Source: Caenorhabditis elegans
Lineage: Eukaryota > Nematoda > Chromadorea > Rhabditida > Rhabditidae
DNA: 64,000 bases
Assembly (NCBI RefSeq): GCF_000002985.6
Contig: NC_003280.10
Coordinates: 4,150,501 to 4,214,500, forward strand
Direction: 5' to 3'
Under the pieces are notes generated by a model. It made no database searches, was not told the origin of the DNA, and was given only the letters and a program-made list of their open reading frames with translations. Positions 48,101 through 59,202 of this stretch are shown piece by piece. Both the position numbers and the translations under genes were made by a program. Each line of letters begins with the position of its first letter. Position 1 is the stretch's first letter.

Positions 48101-51100
48101 TAGGAAGTGATTTCTAACATCGTCTTGGGTAGTAGTAGACGGTGGTGTGGTGGTGGTTACTGTAGATGTCGATGGTGAGCTTGTGGTTACGGTAGTTGAG
48201 GTTATGGTAGTTGAAGTTATGGTAGTTGAGTTTACGGTGGACGTGGAGTTCGCTTCGTCATCTTGCCACCAGATTAGGGAGCCCAAAGTGCTGGAATTTG
48301 TGAATTTAGGTGTGAACTTTAACTCAATCCTTGCCCAACTCTTGTACACGTTTAAAATGGCATAAGTCAAGTTTAGGCTGAATTTAGAAGAAGCCTAGTC
48401 TTTCCCAAGTTTTGCAGAAACTTACCATATTCCTTGTGGCACATTGTCGTCACAAAGATTTGCATTTCCTTTGCAAACACACAAATTATCGTTGAAATAA
48501 GTCTGCCCCACATTTGAATTCGTTGGATATTGAAGACACGTCGAGTCATCTGCGCTGCCGATCTTATGCATAACTTCGCATCCCACCATAATTAACTTCG
48601 GTGTATCACTGAACTGAAATTCTATCAAATTCAAATGCTGTCCTAATCGATGAACAGTCAGCATATCGTCCAGCTCTCCCCGATTCAGCACACCCTTACA
48701 AGAATTGATGCAAGGATCTCCGTTCATTTGAAACGTGAAGTAATCTGGGCTTCCAGTGTAGGTCAGCACTTCGTAATGACAGATTGTACGTTGGCAGCTC
48801 ATTTTAGTGGAGACTGTGAAGTTGTCGTTATGTGCGTTCTGATTTGTGAGCTCTTCGGTGAAGGTCATTTCAACGTCTGTTTCGATGATTGGGGAGGCTG
48901 TAGTGATTGTTGGGAGGCCGATCGGTTGCCACCATATCGGATTTCCGAATGAACTGAAAAATTAAAGGGATAGTGTGGATTTTAAGTGAGTTAAGTAAGT
49001 TATTGCATCTGACAAGAAAAATTACTCTAGGAAATGCCCTCCCACGATATGACCAACTTGTGCGCAGATCTTGGTCAGTCAAAACTCACCATGGGGAAAG
49101 CATCGAAATTTGATTACACGTCACATTTGTCCCCTGGCACGTACAAAGTGTATCCATATCGTTTGAAGTTTTAATGCACTTTCCCGGCTCAAGCCACCCA
49201 TCATCGCAATATACCATTGTCACAGATTTATAATTCAATTGTATCAAGTCCAAAATCTCGTTACTTTTCCGTATGTAGACATGAGCACCTTCTTGATTTG
49301 TGAACGAGGACTCACAGGTTTGCTGGCAACTGAAATTTTCACTTAAAAATTTTGGCGAAACTAGAATCGATATACTCACATTTGGTTGTTCACATAAACT
49401 CCAAAGTATTCCGAGTTATCATTTGAAACTTTTAACTGATATGTGCAAGTTCTGTCGTTGCAAAGTAGATAAGTATTAATAGACAATTGATATATTGTTC
49501 CAGCCAATGTTATCTCGGAGAAGTTTGTGTCGAACGTCATTAGGTAATATCCATCGGTGGTAGATGGTGACGAGGCGGTGTTTCTCGGGTCTATAGGTTT
49601 CCACCAAGTTGGTGAGCCATCAGAGCTGGAAAAGGCACGCGAGTAGGCAGAGTATCCCTAGTTAGTTTCTCGTGGCAAAACGGGACTTATGTTAGAAAGT
49701 TTAAGATATTGAGTTTCGCGCCGTAATTTCTGTAGAATAACTGTTGCTATTTAAAGCTAGAACCCCCAAAAGATTGTTCCAGGTCATTTTTATAAAACTA
49801 CAGTAAAACTACAGTACTCCTACAGTACCCCTGAAGTACTACTACAAAATTGATGTTTGTCTTCAGAAGCTTATATTAAGCTTTGGTTAGTGGAGGTATA
49901 GGATTTTGGTACTGTAGTAGTACCCGCAATATGTCGGCCGTTCTTTGAAGCCTTACCATCCACCAGTTCTCGTATCTGCATCACATTTCATACTGGTCCC
50001 CTGACAGATACAAACGTTGTCATCCCTTTGTATTATATTATCATAGTAATTGGCTTTCTCACAAATCCCAAAGTTAACCATTCCGAAAGAGCAACCGAGC
50101 ACGACTATGTTGGGCATATAGTCATTTTGTAGGTCGAACAGATCCAATTGCTCTCCGAGTCGGGTTACGGTAACTCGGACTGTTTCTCCTTGCGCAAAGG
50201 TACTAGAGCATACTGAGCCAGGGCATCTGGAAATGTCTTTAGTGCTTTTTCACAGTTTTATAGGACTCCACTCACTCCACACCATTAACCAAAATAGTGT
50301 AATAAACTTGAGCATAGTCCACAACTGCGATAGAATATTGACAAGTAGTTGTAGTCGTGCAATTCATGAATGCAGTGATAGTCACATTATGATCATTGTG
50401 GGGGTCGTCATAAATCACTCCTTCAGATAGCAAAAAAGTCACGTCGAAAACGTTAGGATCTCTGACAGGATAAGCTGTTGTAGTATGGACAGCAGGGACG
50501 AGTGAGGTGGAAGTTGTGTCGTCGATCCACCATGTAGGGGTGCCTCCTATACTGAAATGGAGGTAGTGAGATGAAATTTGGATTGGAACACTCAGGATTC
50601 TAGTAAGCCTTCCGACAAGTTTTGTTTGAGCCAGTTATTATTATGGTGCAACTTTAGTGCTCAACTTTGGCAGCTTATATCTCGGTTCATTTTTAAAATT
50701 TCCGCGAATTTTTTACTACAAAGCTACTAGGAATAAATTGAATTTTTGATAAATTCAACTATAACCGATATATGTATATGCTGACAAAAACTCACCAATT
50801 TCCAATCTGTGTCTGATAGTCACATGTAACCTGATTCCCCTGACAACTGCATACTGTATCGTCGTAATACTCAAAGTCTATAACTGGATTTGTAACAGTC
50901 CGCAGACACGTGTCAAATAGCAATAGGCCGGCGTTACATCCGAGAATCGAGATTTCCGGCTTCTCGTCTATCCATTGATAGGAGAACATGTTCAAGTGTT
51001 GGTCGCCGCGTCTCACAAGAATTGGTACAATTTCGCCTTTGACAAAATTTCCCGAGCAGGTTCCCAGCTGGCATCTGAAAGTTGTCAGTGTGAAAAGAAA

Positions 51101-54100
51101 TGATTAGCCTTTGAAAAAAAAACTAACGCTAAAGTTCCAATGTGTATAGTGTAATAATCAGGTGCATAATTTGAGATTGTACTTGTAAACTCGCAGGACT
51201 CGCCCTCGCAGCTCAAATGTGCACTCAAAATCACATCTTTCGTACTTCCCCCCTTGGTTTTTCCTTCTTTCAGTGAAATATTCACATCTTCCAATAGAAA
51301 CGTGAATGGTTTTGGAGTATTTGTAGTGCCGCCGGCGGCGACGCTTGTGGTTTTATCAGTAGTGCCTGTGGCCGCATTCCACCACGTCACTGTTCCAGAT
51401 GCACTGGAAATAATGATATCATTGTTGGGGGGAAGGTGGACGGGATTATATACTTTAACTTTCAGTTGGAATTTACATTTACTGAAAACAACTCGGGTAC
51501 TGTATTCTGCACCAAGGAGTTCACATCTAGTTTTGTTTGGCCTACAGAAAATGCGGTAAATTTGTGAGTCACGGACATCGGACCGCATTTTTTGGAGATC
51601 AATGTTTTTTTTTACCGCGACGCAACCGCAACGCACGGCCAGAAGTTGACTTTTTTCAATTGTCAAATACTTACCACTCTCCCTTAATCGATTGATCTGC
51701 ACTGCAATAGGATGACTGTGAATTTGCACAGAAACACACTTGGTCCCACTGATCCTCGGCCGTGTCTGTGATTCTTGTACATGTCCCGTCGTTGAAAAAT
51801 CCCGTCTCACATCCCAAAAGCACCACGTTTGGATCCTGTTTGAACTCCAAATCAAAAATTCGGAGTACGTTTCCGTTGATCGCGTTGTGAACAGTCACAT
51901 TGACATTGTTGCCCCTCTCGAAAGAATCTACACAGCTCTCGGCGAGGCATCTGAAAAATGGAAAAGTTAGACAAAAAATTTGATAGATGGCATTATACGT
52001 TTCACCAAATTTCCAAAAAATTAAACTATTGGTTTTGGAAATGAGTTCAATTCTACCACACGGTCAAATTAAAAAAAAAATTTCAAAATAAATAAGGAAA
52101 AAAGGTTAAGTCAGTAAAAAAAATAGGTCACGTTAAAAAGTAGGTCATGACCCACTTTTTAAGTAGGTCAAGTTAAAAAGTAGGTCATGACCCACTTATT
52201 AAGTTGGTCGAATTAAAAAGTAGGTCATGACCCACTTTTTAAGTAGGTCAAGTTAGAAAGCAGGCCATGACCCACTTTTTAAGTAGGTCAAGTTAAAAAG
52301 TAGGTCATGACTCACTTTTTAAGTAGGTCAAGTTAAAACGTAGGTCATGACCCACATTTTAAGTAGGTCAAGTTAAAAAGTAGGTCATGACCCACTTTTT
52401 AAGTAGGTCAAGTTAAAAAGTAGGTCATGACCCACTTTTTAAGTAGGTCAAGTTAAAAAGTAGGCCATGACCCACTTTTTAAGTAGGTCAAGTTAAAAAG
52501 TAGGTCATGACCCACTTTTTAAGTAGGTCAAGTTAAAAAGTAGGTCCCACTTTTTAAGTAGGTCAAGTTAGAAAGCAGGCCATGACCCACTTTTGAAGTA
52601 GGTCAAGTTAAAAAGTAGGTCATGACCCACTTTGTAAGTAGGTCAAGTTAAAAAGTAGGTCATGATCCACTTTTTAAGTAGGTCAAGTTAGAAAGTAGGT
52701 CACGTTAAAAAGTAGGTCATGATCCACTTTTTAAGTAGGTCAAGTTAGAAAGTAGGTCACGTTAAAAAGTAGGTCACGTTAAAAAGTAAGTCCGTAACAG
52801 AATCGCCCAATGTCCCGAAAGAAGTGTTTTGAATATAATATACATAGCCTACTGCTTTCCCTTTGTCTACTGCTTTGATTCAAATTTCGAAATACATTTT
52901 CTATCAAACTTCCTGTCATAACCATTCATATTTATGTATGGTTTTTCAAGCTTTATATACAGAACATTTTTAAGCAAATATATATTTCAAACGCAAACAC
53001 CCACAGACATGATTCCCAACTTACTGCTTGTTATTAATCAAAACTTTGAACACATTCCAGGCGTAATTGTTGATAGTAATCTGATATGCACAATTGTCCG
53101 CTCCACATTCCAGATTTACAAAGAAAACAATATACTTTTGATTGAAATTATCTAGTTCTGATGGTTGCTCGGTTAGCGTGACGGTGAAGCCCAAATTTTG
53201 AGCAGTTACGGAGCTTGATATCAGAAGTATTGATAGAAGAGTTGAACGCATTCCATTCAGAATTTTTTTCAAGATTTTCCTAAAAAAATAAATATGACTG
53301 ATTTAAAATAAAAAAAGTTGGAAAAAAAACTGAAAAAAGACTAAAACTTCAAGTGTTAAGGCGTAGATAATCTAAGAAGAGGGAAAAAGAGTGATAAGTG
53401 ATAAGAAAGCTGCAAGGCTTTAATAATGATAAGGTTCCTATTAAGGTCCTTTTTATGTTTATTGAAGAGGAAGAGAAAGGGTGTGAGAAATAGGCAGGAA
53501 AAGCTTCTCTCCACTGTACTGATGATACGGGAGGCTGGCAGACAGGCGGGAGAGGCGTTGAAATGATATGAGTCATTCTTACCTTTTGATATTGTGGCAG
53601 AAACCTGACATATTTGGTAGGCAGGTATTACTTTTGCCTACAGGCATCTAGGCAGGCATGTACGAGCCTGCTGGCGTACCGACTTTTCAGAGAAAACATA
53701 TAATTCCCTACATTTTGCCAAAATTTTAGAGCTCTAACTCTAATTTCACACAAGTTATAACCTGTTGTAACTTCGTTCATACTTATCGCTTTGAGACGAA
53801 ATTTTACGAGTCTACTGATAATGTTGAGCTCTACCGATTGAGCAATTTAAATATCGAAAAAAAAAATCTTTTTAGAATTTCAAGTATTTGGTATTGCTCG
53901 CATTCTGGGTGTTTTTCCCCGAAAAAAACATTTCTTATCAAAAAAATTTACTTCCGAAAAAAAGGTGATTCCCTCATCAACATTTCTTGAAGCTCATACA
54001 AACCAATCTTTCCAGGTTCAAAGTAAAATTAGAATTTCAAGGAAAAAAGTGTTGATAGTGTAGGTCTGAAACTCACAAAAGTAAACGTGCACTTTTGATA

Positions 54101-57100
54101 TGATAACGATTTGTTGGGGGTTTTTGAACAAATATTTCCAAAACGTAAAGGTCAAGTTTATGTTGTGTGCCTTGTAGGGTATGGCAAAGGAAATTTGCCA
54201 TAAGCCTAAAAAATAGGGTTCCAGTAACGCTTAACTCATTTTACCAAAACTACAGTAACCCTACAGTATTCTTACAGTATAAGTCTGAATAAAAAATCTG
54301 AAACCCTTTTCTAATGCTCTCGTTTTTCAGTGTCCGTGACTCTCAACTCACCGACTATGACATCAGCGATTTTCATGCTCATGATGAGCCACACTATCAC
54401 ACTGTGCTCACTCCTCAGCAGCTTCAGCAGAACCAGCAGCAACACCAACAACCAAGTGCAATAGATCGTCGCCGCACCACAGCCGACTCCGATGACTATG
54501 TGAAAGTCTCAGAGCCAATCTACGACTATCCACCCAAAGGACATGAAGCTCCCGTAGCCGAGCCGAAGCGTATCAGTCCAACAGAAGCTGCTCAACTCCA
54601 GGAGCTCTATCAGGAATACGACTTAGGGCTGGATCTTCCGGGTGTTGCACCGATTCAAGGAGTCGCGAAGCCACCCGTTCAGCAGCGTACACCGCTTCAG
54701 ATTCAGCAGCAGGTAGTTCAAAATGTTCAGAATCAGCCGAACATGATGGCTCGTCAGAACTCGGTGCCAGAGTCCCCGAGAACTGTGATCAATGTTCCTA
54801 TCAGTCGTAAAACTGATGTTCCTATTCAAGTTCAGCAGCAACAGAATCAGTTCTCCTACAACGTGCCAATCCAGGTAAAGGATGATCCTCGCAACCTGGC
54901 AACCGCTGATCTTTTCGTGCAAGATGCTCAGGAATACGTTGCTCATCAGCAGAACCAACAAGATAAGGGATCCTTTGTAATGGAGGAGGAGATGTTGAGT
55001 CTTCACGAACCGGAGACCGGAAGCAATAAGAAGAAGTTGACGCCAAAGAATCCATCATTTGAAGCCACAAGTCGGCAGGTCAGAACTAACGATGTCTTCG
55101 AGAGAATTGAGCACGATGAGCACGATGATATGACTTATGCTCCGGAAATTCAATCCGTAGAGATTCCACCAGATCAGATGAGTGAGACCAGTGAGAATAT
55201 GATTGACTATTTCGATAAGGTGGCGGCGGAGTCGGAGCAGCAGATTCAACGTGAGTCTATATTTGTTATGTGGCATGAGGTGAGGTACGCAGTGAGGTAC
55301 GAGATGAGGTACAAGGTGAGATACGATGTGAGGTCTGGGGTGAGGTGCGAGGCGAGGCAGGAGGTGAGGTACGAGGCCAGGTACTATGCGAGGTATGAGG
55401 TGAGGGGCGAGATGAGGTACTAGGCGAGGTGGGAGGCATGATATGAGGTGAGGTACGAGCTGAGGTACAAAGTGGTTTCAAACAAGTGTAAAAATTTTCA
55501 GACCTTCAAGAACAGCAGAACACACTCAAAAAGCAACAGGTAATTTTAGAATCCAACATTTTTTGTTCAAAAATTTCAGAATTTTCTATGTTTTACTCCT
55601 CATTTCCCGCTATCCTTGTGTTTTGTCTTTTCTTTTTTATATTTTCTCATAAGTTGTTTTTTTCTTTTCAATTTCAGATTAACTTTTGTCATTCTAATCA
55701 ATTTGTGTCAATTTTTTAGATAGAGACGAGTATTCCCGACTCATCGCTGTTGAAGCCCGTCGGTAGGGTAAGCTACTTTTTTTATTGGATTTAATATATC
55801 TTACCCATTTTTTGTCCCATTATTTTTCTTGATTTCGCATGAACTGTATCGATGGTGACCACGTGTTTGATGTCTTTGGTCCGAGAAATTTTACCCCGAA
55901 ATGAAAATTTTGTTTTTGAGGGAATTGTGCTGGAAGGAGGATTTCTAAATTGGAGTTACTTAGTCTAATATGCGCGGCTGCGTCGCGCTTAAGCTGAATT
56001 TTCAAAGTGATGTAACTCGCCTCCCAGTAGCTCAATTTATTTGAAATTTTTGGAGTATGTCACTGAGATTTAGAACTTTTCAACTTCCCAGCCAATTTCT
56101 TTAACACTATGTTAATTTATTTCCAAAGCTTTCAAATTTAAGGCTCCACAAATCTTGCCAGCTTTTGGAAACCGTATCTCAAGCAACTCATCCCTAGGAT
56201 CCGCCGGCCGATCCGGAAGTGGAGTGAGCAGTAGTGATGTCTATCCATACCGGCATCTCCGGAAGCAGAGCTCACTTCTATCAGTACTTGGAGTCACTTC
56301 AATGCAAGAAATGCTCTTGGCAATCACCTCTCTCGATTCTTTGTCAGAGGCCATGAGAAAAGCGGGTCTCGAAACGACTAATCTCATCTTTGGAATCGAT
56401 TACACCGCTAGTAACAAGTATCAAGGAGAGGAATCATTCGGTGGTCGTAGTCTTCACACAATTCATCCACACGTCACAAATCCCTATCAACAAGTTATCA
56501 GTATTCTTGGAAGGACGTTGGCTCCTTTCGCCGGGCAGGGAAGACTTGGAGTCTATGGATTCGGAGACGCAAAGACTGGAGACTGGAGTGTATTCAATTT
56601 GAAGGGCGAAGGAGGAGATTGTAGAAGTTTGGATGAGGTGTTGAATGTTTATAATACAGTCACACCAACTGTAGCACTCTCCGGACCGACTAACTTTGCC
56701 CCTCTCATCTATCAGGCAATGGAGATTTGTCAAAAGTCCAGAGATGTGAGTCGTTTTATTGCAAATTTTTAAAATTTGAATTCTGAATTTCAGTACCACA
56801 TCCTTGTAATCATTGCCGATGGGCAAGTGACAAATGAGCGAGCAACTCGAAGAGCAATTGTACAGGCCTGCCAGCATCCTCTCTCGATTATTGTCGTCGG
56901 TGTTGGAGATGGTCCATGGGATATGATGAGGGTAAGAGTTTTAAAATTTATTTTGTGGTAGGCAGGCAAGACGTTATGCCTGCCTATTCCTTATTAGGCG
57001 TGAACTAAGCCTGTTTGATAGGTCGATATGGACCCGATCCTGGGCGTCAGTAGGCGTGAGCAGGCGTAAGCAAGAGTAAGAAAGCGTTAGCAGGCGTTAG

Positions 57101-57766
57101 CAGGCATTAGCAGGCGTTAGCAGGCGTTAGCAGGCGTAAGCAGGCGTTAGCAGGCGTTAGCAGGCGTTAGCAGGCGTTAGCAGGCGTTAGCAGGCGTTAG
57201 CAGGCGTTAGCAGGCGTTAGCAGGCGTTAGCAGGCGTTAGCAGGCGTTAGCAGGCGTTAGCAGGCGTTAGCAGGCGTTAGCAGGCGTTAGCAGGCGTTAG
57301 CAGGCGTTAGCAGGCGTTAGCAGGCGTTAGCAGGCGTTAGCAGGCGTTAGCAGACCGAGTAAGAAATTAGCCTACATTTTTATGTTTTCAGATATTCGAC
57401 GAATCCCTTCCAAAACGACCATGGGACAACTTCCACTTTGTCGAGTTCCACGAGATTGTGAAGAAGTCGACAAATATGGAAGATGGAGATGTCAAATTGG
57501 CAGTGCAATCACTTTTGGAAATTCCTGATCAGTATAGGTAAGGGAATTTCTAGCCGAAATATCTGAATTTAAATTGAAAAATTTAGCGCGAATTTCGAGT
57601 TCAAAAATTTATCCGCTGAATTTTGAACTCCAAAAATTTTTGTATAAAATTTAAAAAGTGTCATCTTCCCATTTTCAGATGCATCTGTGAACTCGGCCTC
57701 CTCGACAGATCCATTCCGCCACGTGGCAGCGAAATTCGACGCGAAATGATGCATAATCCGCTGTAA
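36176..57766 (+). CDS. Copine-domain muscle attachment protein CPNA-1, 1107 aa
   Basis: Twelve exons: 36176-36430, 36472-36623, 36968-37648, 37710-37898, 38401-38466, 54331-55250, 55502-55539, 55720-55767, 56143-56745, 56794-56931, 57392-57537, 57679-57766, joining to 1107 codons plus TAA. The length matches what I recall for CPNA-1 (F31D5.3), which is reported at integrin adhesion sites (dense bodies and M-lines) of body-wall muscle and is needed for myofilament stability. Residues about 32-49 are a single membrane helix. Residues 136-360 and 460-700 are Gln/Pro-rich and probably disordered. The C-terminal third is a copine/von Willebrand A-like domain (FGIDYTASN near residue 866, [31 protein letters not shown]) without the C2 domains of typical copines. 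The exon 9 acceptor is a weak TTTAAG. Intron 5 is 15.9 kb and holds two opposite-strand receptor genes. Confidence 0.93.
36657..36925. repeat. TAGGCAGG repeat in cpna-1 intron 2
   Basis: About a dozen copies of TAGGCAGGCA and TAGGCACGTA words, mostly in one orientation, fill most of the intron. The long minus-strand frame here (Cys/Leu/Tyr/Ser-rich) is a repeat shadow. Confidence 0.75.
38000..38345. repeat. TAGGCAGG repeat in cpna-1 intron 4
   Basis: TAGGTAGGCAGGCAGG at the start and GCAGGCAGGCAGG near the end, with inverted TGCCTACCTGC words between. Related to the repeat in intron 2. Confidence 0.7.
38536..43689 (-). CDS. Divergent adhesion-GPCR-like receptor D, 971 aa, nested in cpna-1
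   Basis: Fifteen minus-strand exons: 43460-43689, 42759-42840, 42387-42586, 41667-42026, 41490-41613, 41176-41322, 40891-40976, 40611-40843, 40327-40515, 39828-40129, 39656-39774, 39406-39600, 39165-39283, 38910-39112, 38536-38862. They join to 971 codons. A signal peptide ([13 protein letters not shown]) leads one Cys-rich module (to about residue 170), then a Ser/Thr stalk of about 120 residues resembling mucin, a GAIN-like region, and a GPS motif ending ARCTHLTDF with predicted cleavage between Leu644 and Thr645. Seven hydrophobic helices follow, including CWVRPDYIV before helix 5 and a polar cytosolic tail. The GPS lacks the first and third of the usual four Cys. A minus-strand AATAAA is at 38494-38499. 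Inferred to be an autoproteolysed adhesion-type receptor; ligand unknown. The exon 10 acceptor was picked to keep the frame. Confidence 0.82.
42150..42325. repeat. TAGGCA repeat in intron 3 of receptor D
   Basis: TGCCTGCCTAATTGCCTAC and an inverted GTAAGTAGGCATAATGTAGG, with other related words between. Same family as at 31.6 and 38 kb. Confidence 0.55.
43690..44529. other. Spacer between receptors D and E
   Basis: Contains the upstream region of receptor D (43690-44100), a GCCTAA tract at 44150-44315 (TTAGGC on minus), and the 3' end of receptor E with a minus-strand AATAAA at 44348-44353. The plus-strand open frame rich in Ser/Leu at 44205 is a repeat artefact. Confidence 0.6.
44530..53251 (-). 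CDS. Divergent adhesion-GPCR-like receptor E, 1757 aa, six ectodomain modules
   Basis: Twenty minus-strand exons: 53025-53251, 51675-51950, 51128-51403, 50796-51074, 50276-50551, 49957-50226, 49380-49625, 49090-49329, 48426-48953, 47949-48290, 47576-47839, 47406-47523, 47214-47360, 46977-47168, 46449-46767, 46224-46396, 45899-46170, 45473-45688, 45014-45419, 44530-44736. They join to 1757 codons. After the signal peptide ([17 protein letters not shown]), residues up to about 1075 are six copies of a Cys-rich module, each an exon with C..x..CxYxI...Y followed by an exon with GC and DxVCxCQG..xxC; module 5 is a single exon. A GAIN-like region follows, with a GPS ending ASCEHLTDF (predicted cleavage Leu1435/Thr1436), then seven helices with CWVRPDYIV and a charged tail. 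The GPS lacks Cys 1 and 3. Paralogue of receptor D. Ligand and G protein unknown. Confidence 0.85.
44930..44990 (-). repeat. Short GCCTAA tract in the last intron of receptor E
   Basis: TAAGTCTAAGCCTAAGCCC and following units are TTAGGC on the minus strand. Confidence 0.7.
45745..45890 (-). repeat. GCCTAA tract in an intron of receptor E
   Basis: About 145 bases of TAAGCC and CTAGACCCAAGC units (TTAGGC on minus) between exons 17 and 18. Confidence 0.8.
52124..52795. repeat. 40-bp minisatellite with AGGTCA half-sites
   Basis: About sixteen head-to-tail copies of a unit of about 40 bases made of AAAAAGTAGGTCATGACCCA, then CTTTTTAAGTAGGTCAAGTT. The central AGGTCATGACCC is nearly palindromic. 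Some units differ (GCAGGCCATGACC, GTAGGTCACG). The array fills most of intron 1 of receptor E (51951-53024), which is also inside cpna-1 intron 5. Confidence 0.9.
55262..55478 (+). repeat. GAGGTACGAG tandem repeat in cpna-1 intron 6
   Basis: Imperfect units of about ten bases (TGAGGTACGA and variants) occupy almost the whole 251-base intron. They stay open in frame with exon 6 for about 50 codons past the splice donor, which would add an Arg/Tyr/Glu/Val repeat if the intron were retained. Confidence 0.8.
57051..57351 (+). repeat. 10-bp minisatellite CAGGCGTTAG in cpna-1 intron 10
   Basis: About 28 consecutive copies of CAGGCGTTAG; the central part is perfect and variants (CAGGCGTAAG, CAGGCATTAG) lie near the left edge. 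The near-perfect repeats suggest recent expansion or ongoing homogenisation. The unit has no stop problem because it is intronic. Confidence 0.95.
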
Positions 57767-57954
57767 TTATCAATCAATTATTATTCCCAAACCTTCTTTA
57801 TCTCCCATTTTCCCCCAAATTTCTTCTTCTTGCCCTGATTTCGTCGAACGAAATATTTAGCCGCCAGTTTAAAAAAAGTATATCCTAATTTGACAGAAAT
57901 CCGGTCGTTCTTAAAATGTTTTAATTTCCTATTTTTTTTTTCAATGTTTCTTTT

Positions 57955-58055
57955 GATATTTTTCAGTTTGATAAAAGTTGATAAACGGTTAGAAATTTTT
58001 GTCATTTTTTGCAGTAATCCAGAAATTTCAGAAATTCGCAATGACCTTCATAATG
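57955..58055 (+). repeat. Copy of an F-box gene 3' flank
   Basis: Shares TTGATAAACGGTTAGAA and surrounding bases with 62922-63010, the 3' flank of the F-box-type gene at 60925. It lies about 190 bases after the cpna-1 stop codon. This points to a local duplication in which the rest has been lost. Confidence 0.6.
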
Positions 58056-58529
58056 AATCTAACCGAACTCTCCAATCGAAGGGGAAAATGGAACACAATA
58101 CAGGGTGCGCCAGAAGTATGGTAACACGTTTGCAGCTCTGTAACTTCACGTGTGGAGAGAGTTATTACATCAATTTGTACAAGTTTTGTTCTCCGTAAAA
58201 TACTGATCAGATTAACGTTTTGAATTTTCAAAATATCCCCATCCGCATCGCTGCAGGACCTCAAAACTTTTGAGATCACAATTTTTTGGCACGCAAGTAG
58301 GCACTCTGCGGGATTTCTACATTTTTTCTCGAGGAATCCACAAGTGTCTTACAAGTTTTTATAGTTCAAAGAATGCTCTTGGTCTACGTTTTATTAATGA
58401 AAATATCGAAAACATTTTGGAGGGCAGAAATCGGAAAAGTTCCAAAAATTTGATTTGCTTTATTACCATATTCGGCCATATTGGCAAACAATGAAAATAA
58501 GTGAAAAAAGTAGTAAAAATGAGAATTAA

Positions 58530-59045
58530 TGTAAGGATCTGCCCCTCCCACATTCCCTGTACCCATTATACAAGACACACACTTTATTATTCCAGGTCGC
58601 TGTGACGCTCTTCTGAAATGATCTCGTCTTCGGACATACACCTTTTGCCTCAGACAACCGGATCACCAAGCAACGTCGCCCGACTGGACATCTAAATGTT
58701 TGACCCACAGTACTTTTTGACCCCCGACTCACTCCGCGCGCGCACACACTTTCTGTCCGGAAAGTGTTGCGTCATCCCTTTTATCTCTGCGTCTCTCGTG
58801 CGTAGGCGACTCCGCCTCCCCACCAGAGCCGGGCTATAAAAGGTTTTGTTTTCCTCATTCAGGAACTTTCCTACTTTTCTCTGGTTTTGTTCCCATTCCT
58901 CCCCTTTTGTTATTCTCTCTCCCCATTCATTGTGCCGCCACCGAGCGCTTTCCACAATGTCTTATTTCTTATCATAATAAACTAATAATTTAGCACATAA
59001 CTCGTTCGTGTTGTACTTTATCACCGACCAGTATAATTGAAACAC
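58530..59045. mobile_element. Possible solo LTR
   Basis: A GC-richer segment that begins near TGTAAGGATC and contains a TATA box (GGCTATAAAAGG near 58832), a CT-rich stretch and an AATAAA near 58975, all typical of LTR retrotransposons. It has no retroviral genes. I could not find a clean target-site duplication or confident right end, so it could instead be an unrelated promoter. Confidence 0.35.
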
Positions 59046-59202
59046 AACGAGTAAAGCCAAACCTTTACTTTAATTAGATTTTTTAAAGAAAGATTTCATG
59101 GAAGAAAGTATCGAATTTCGTAGAAAATGCTCTTGATTTTCACTTTCAGCGCAATTTTCAAAACTAAAACTTCAGCAATTCGAGAATGACCATGACTTTT
59201 AG

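Noticed and set aside
51085..51855. 256-codon minus-strand frame taken as one exon
   Set aside because: The frame reads through an intron between exons 2 and 3 of receptor E; splice sites and module alignment favour two exons.
57051..57351. Possible CRISPR-like array
   Set aside because: Direct 10-bp repeats have no spacers and the genome is eukaryotic; it is a minisatellite.
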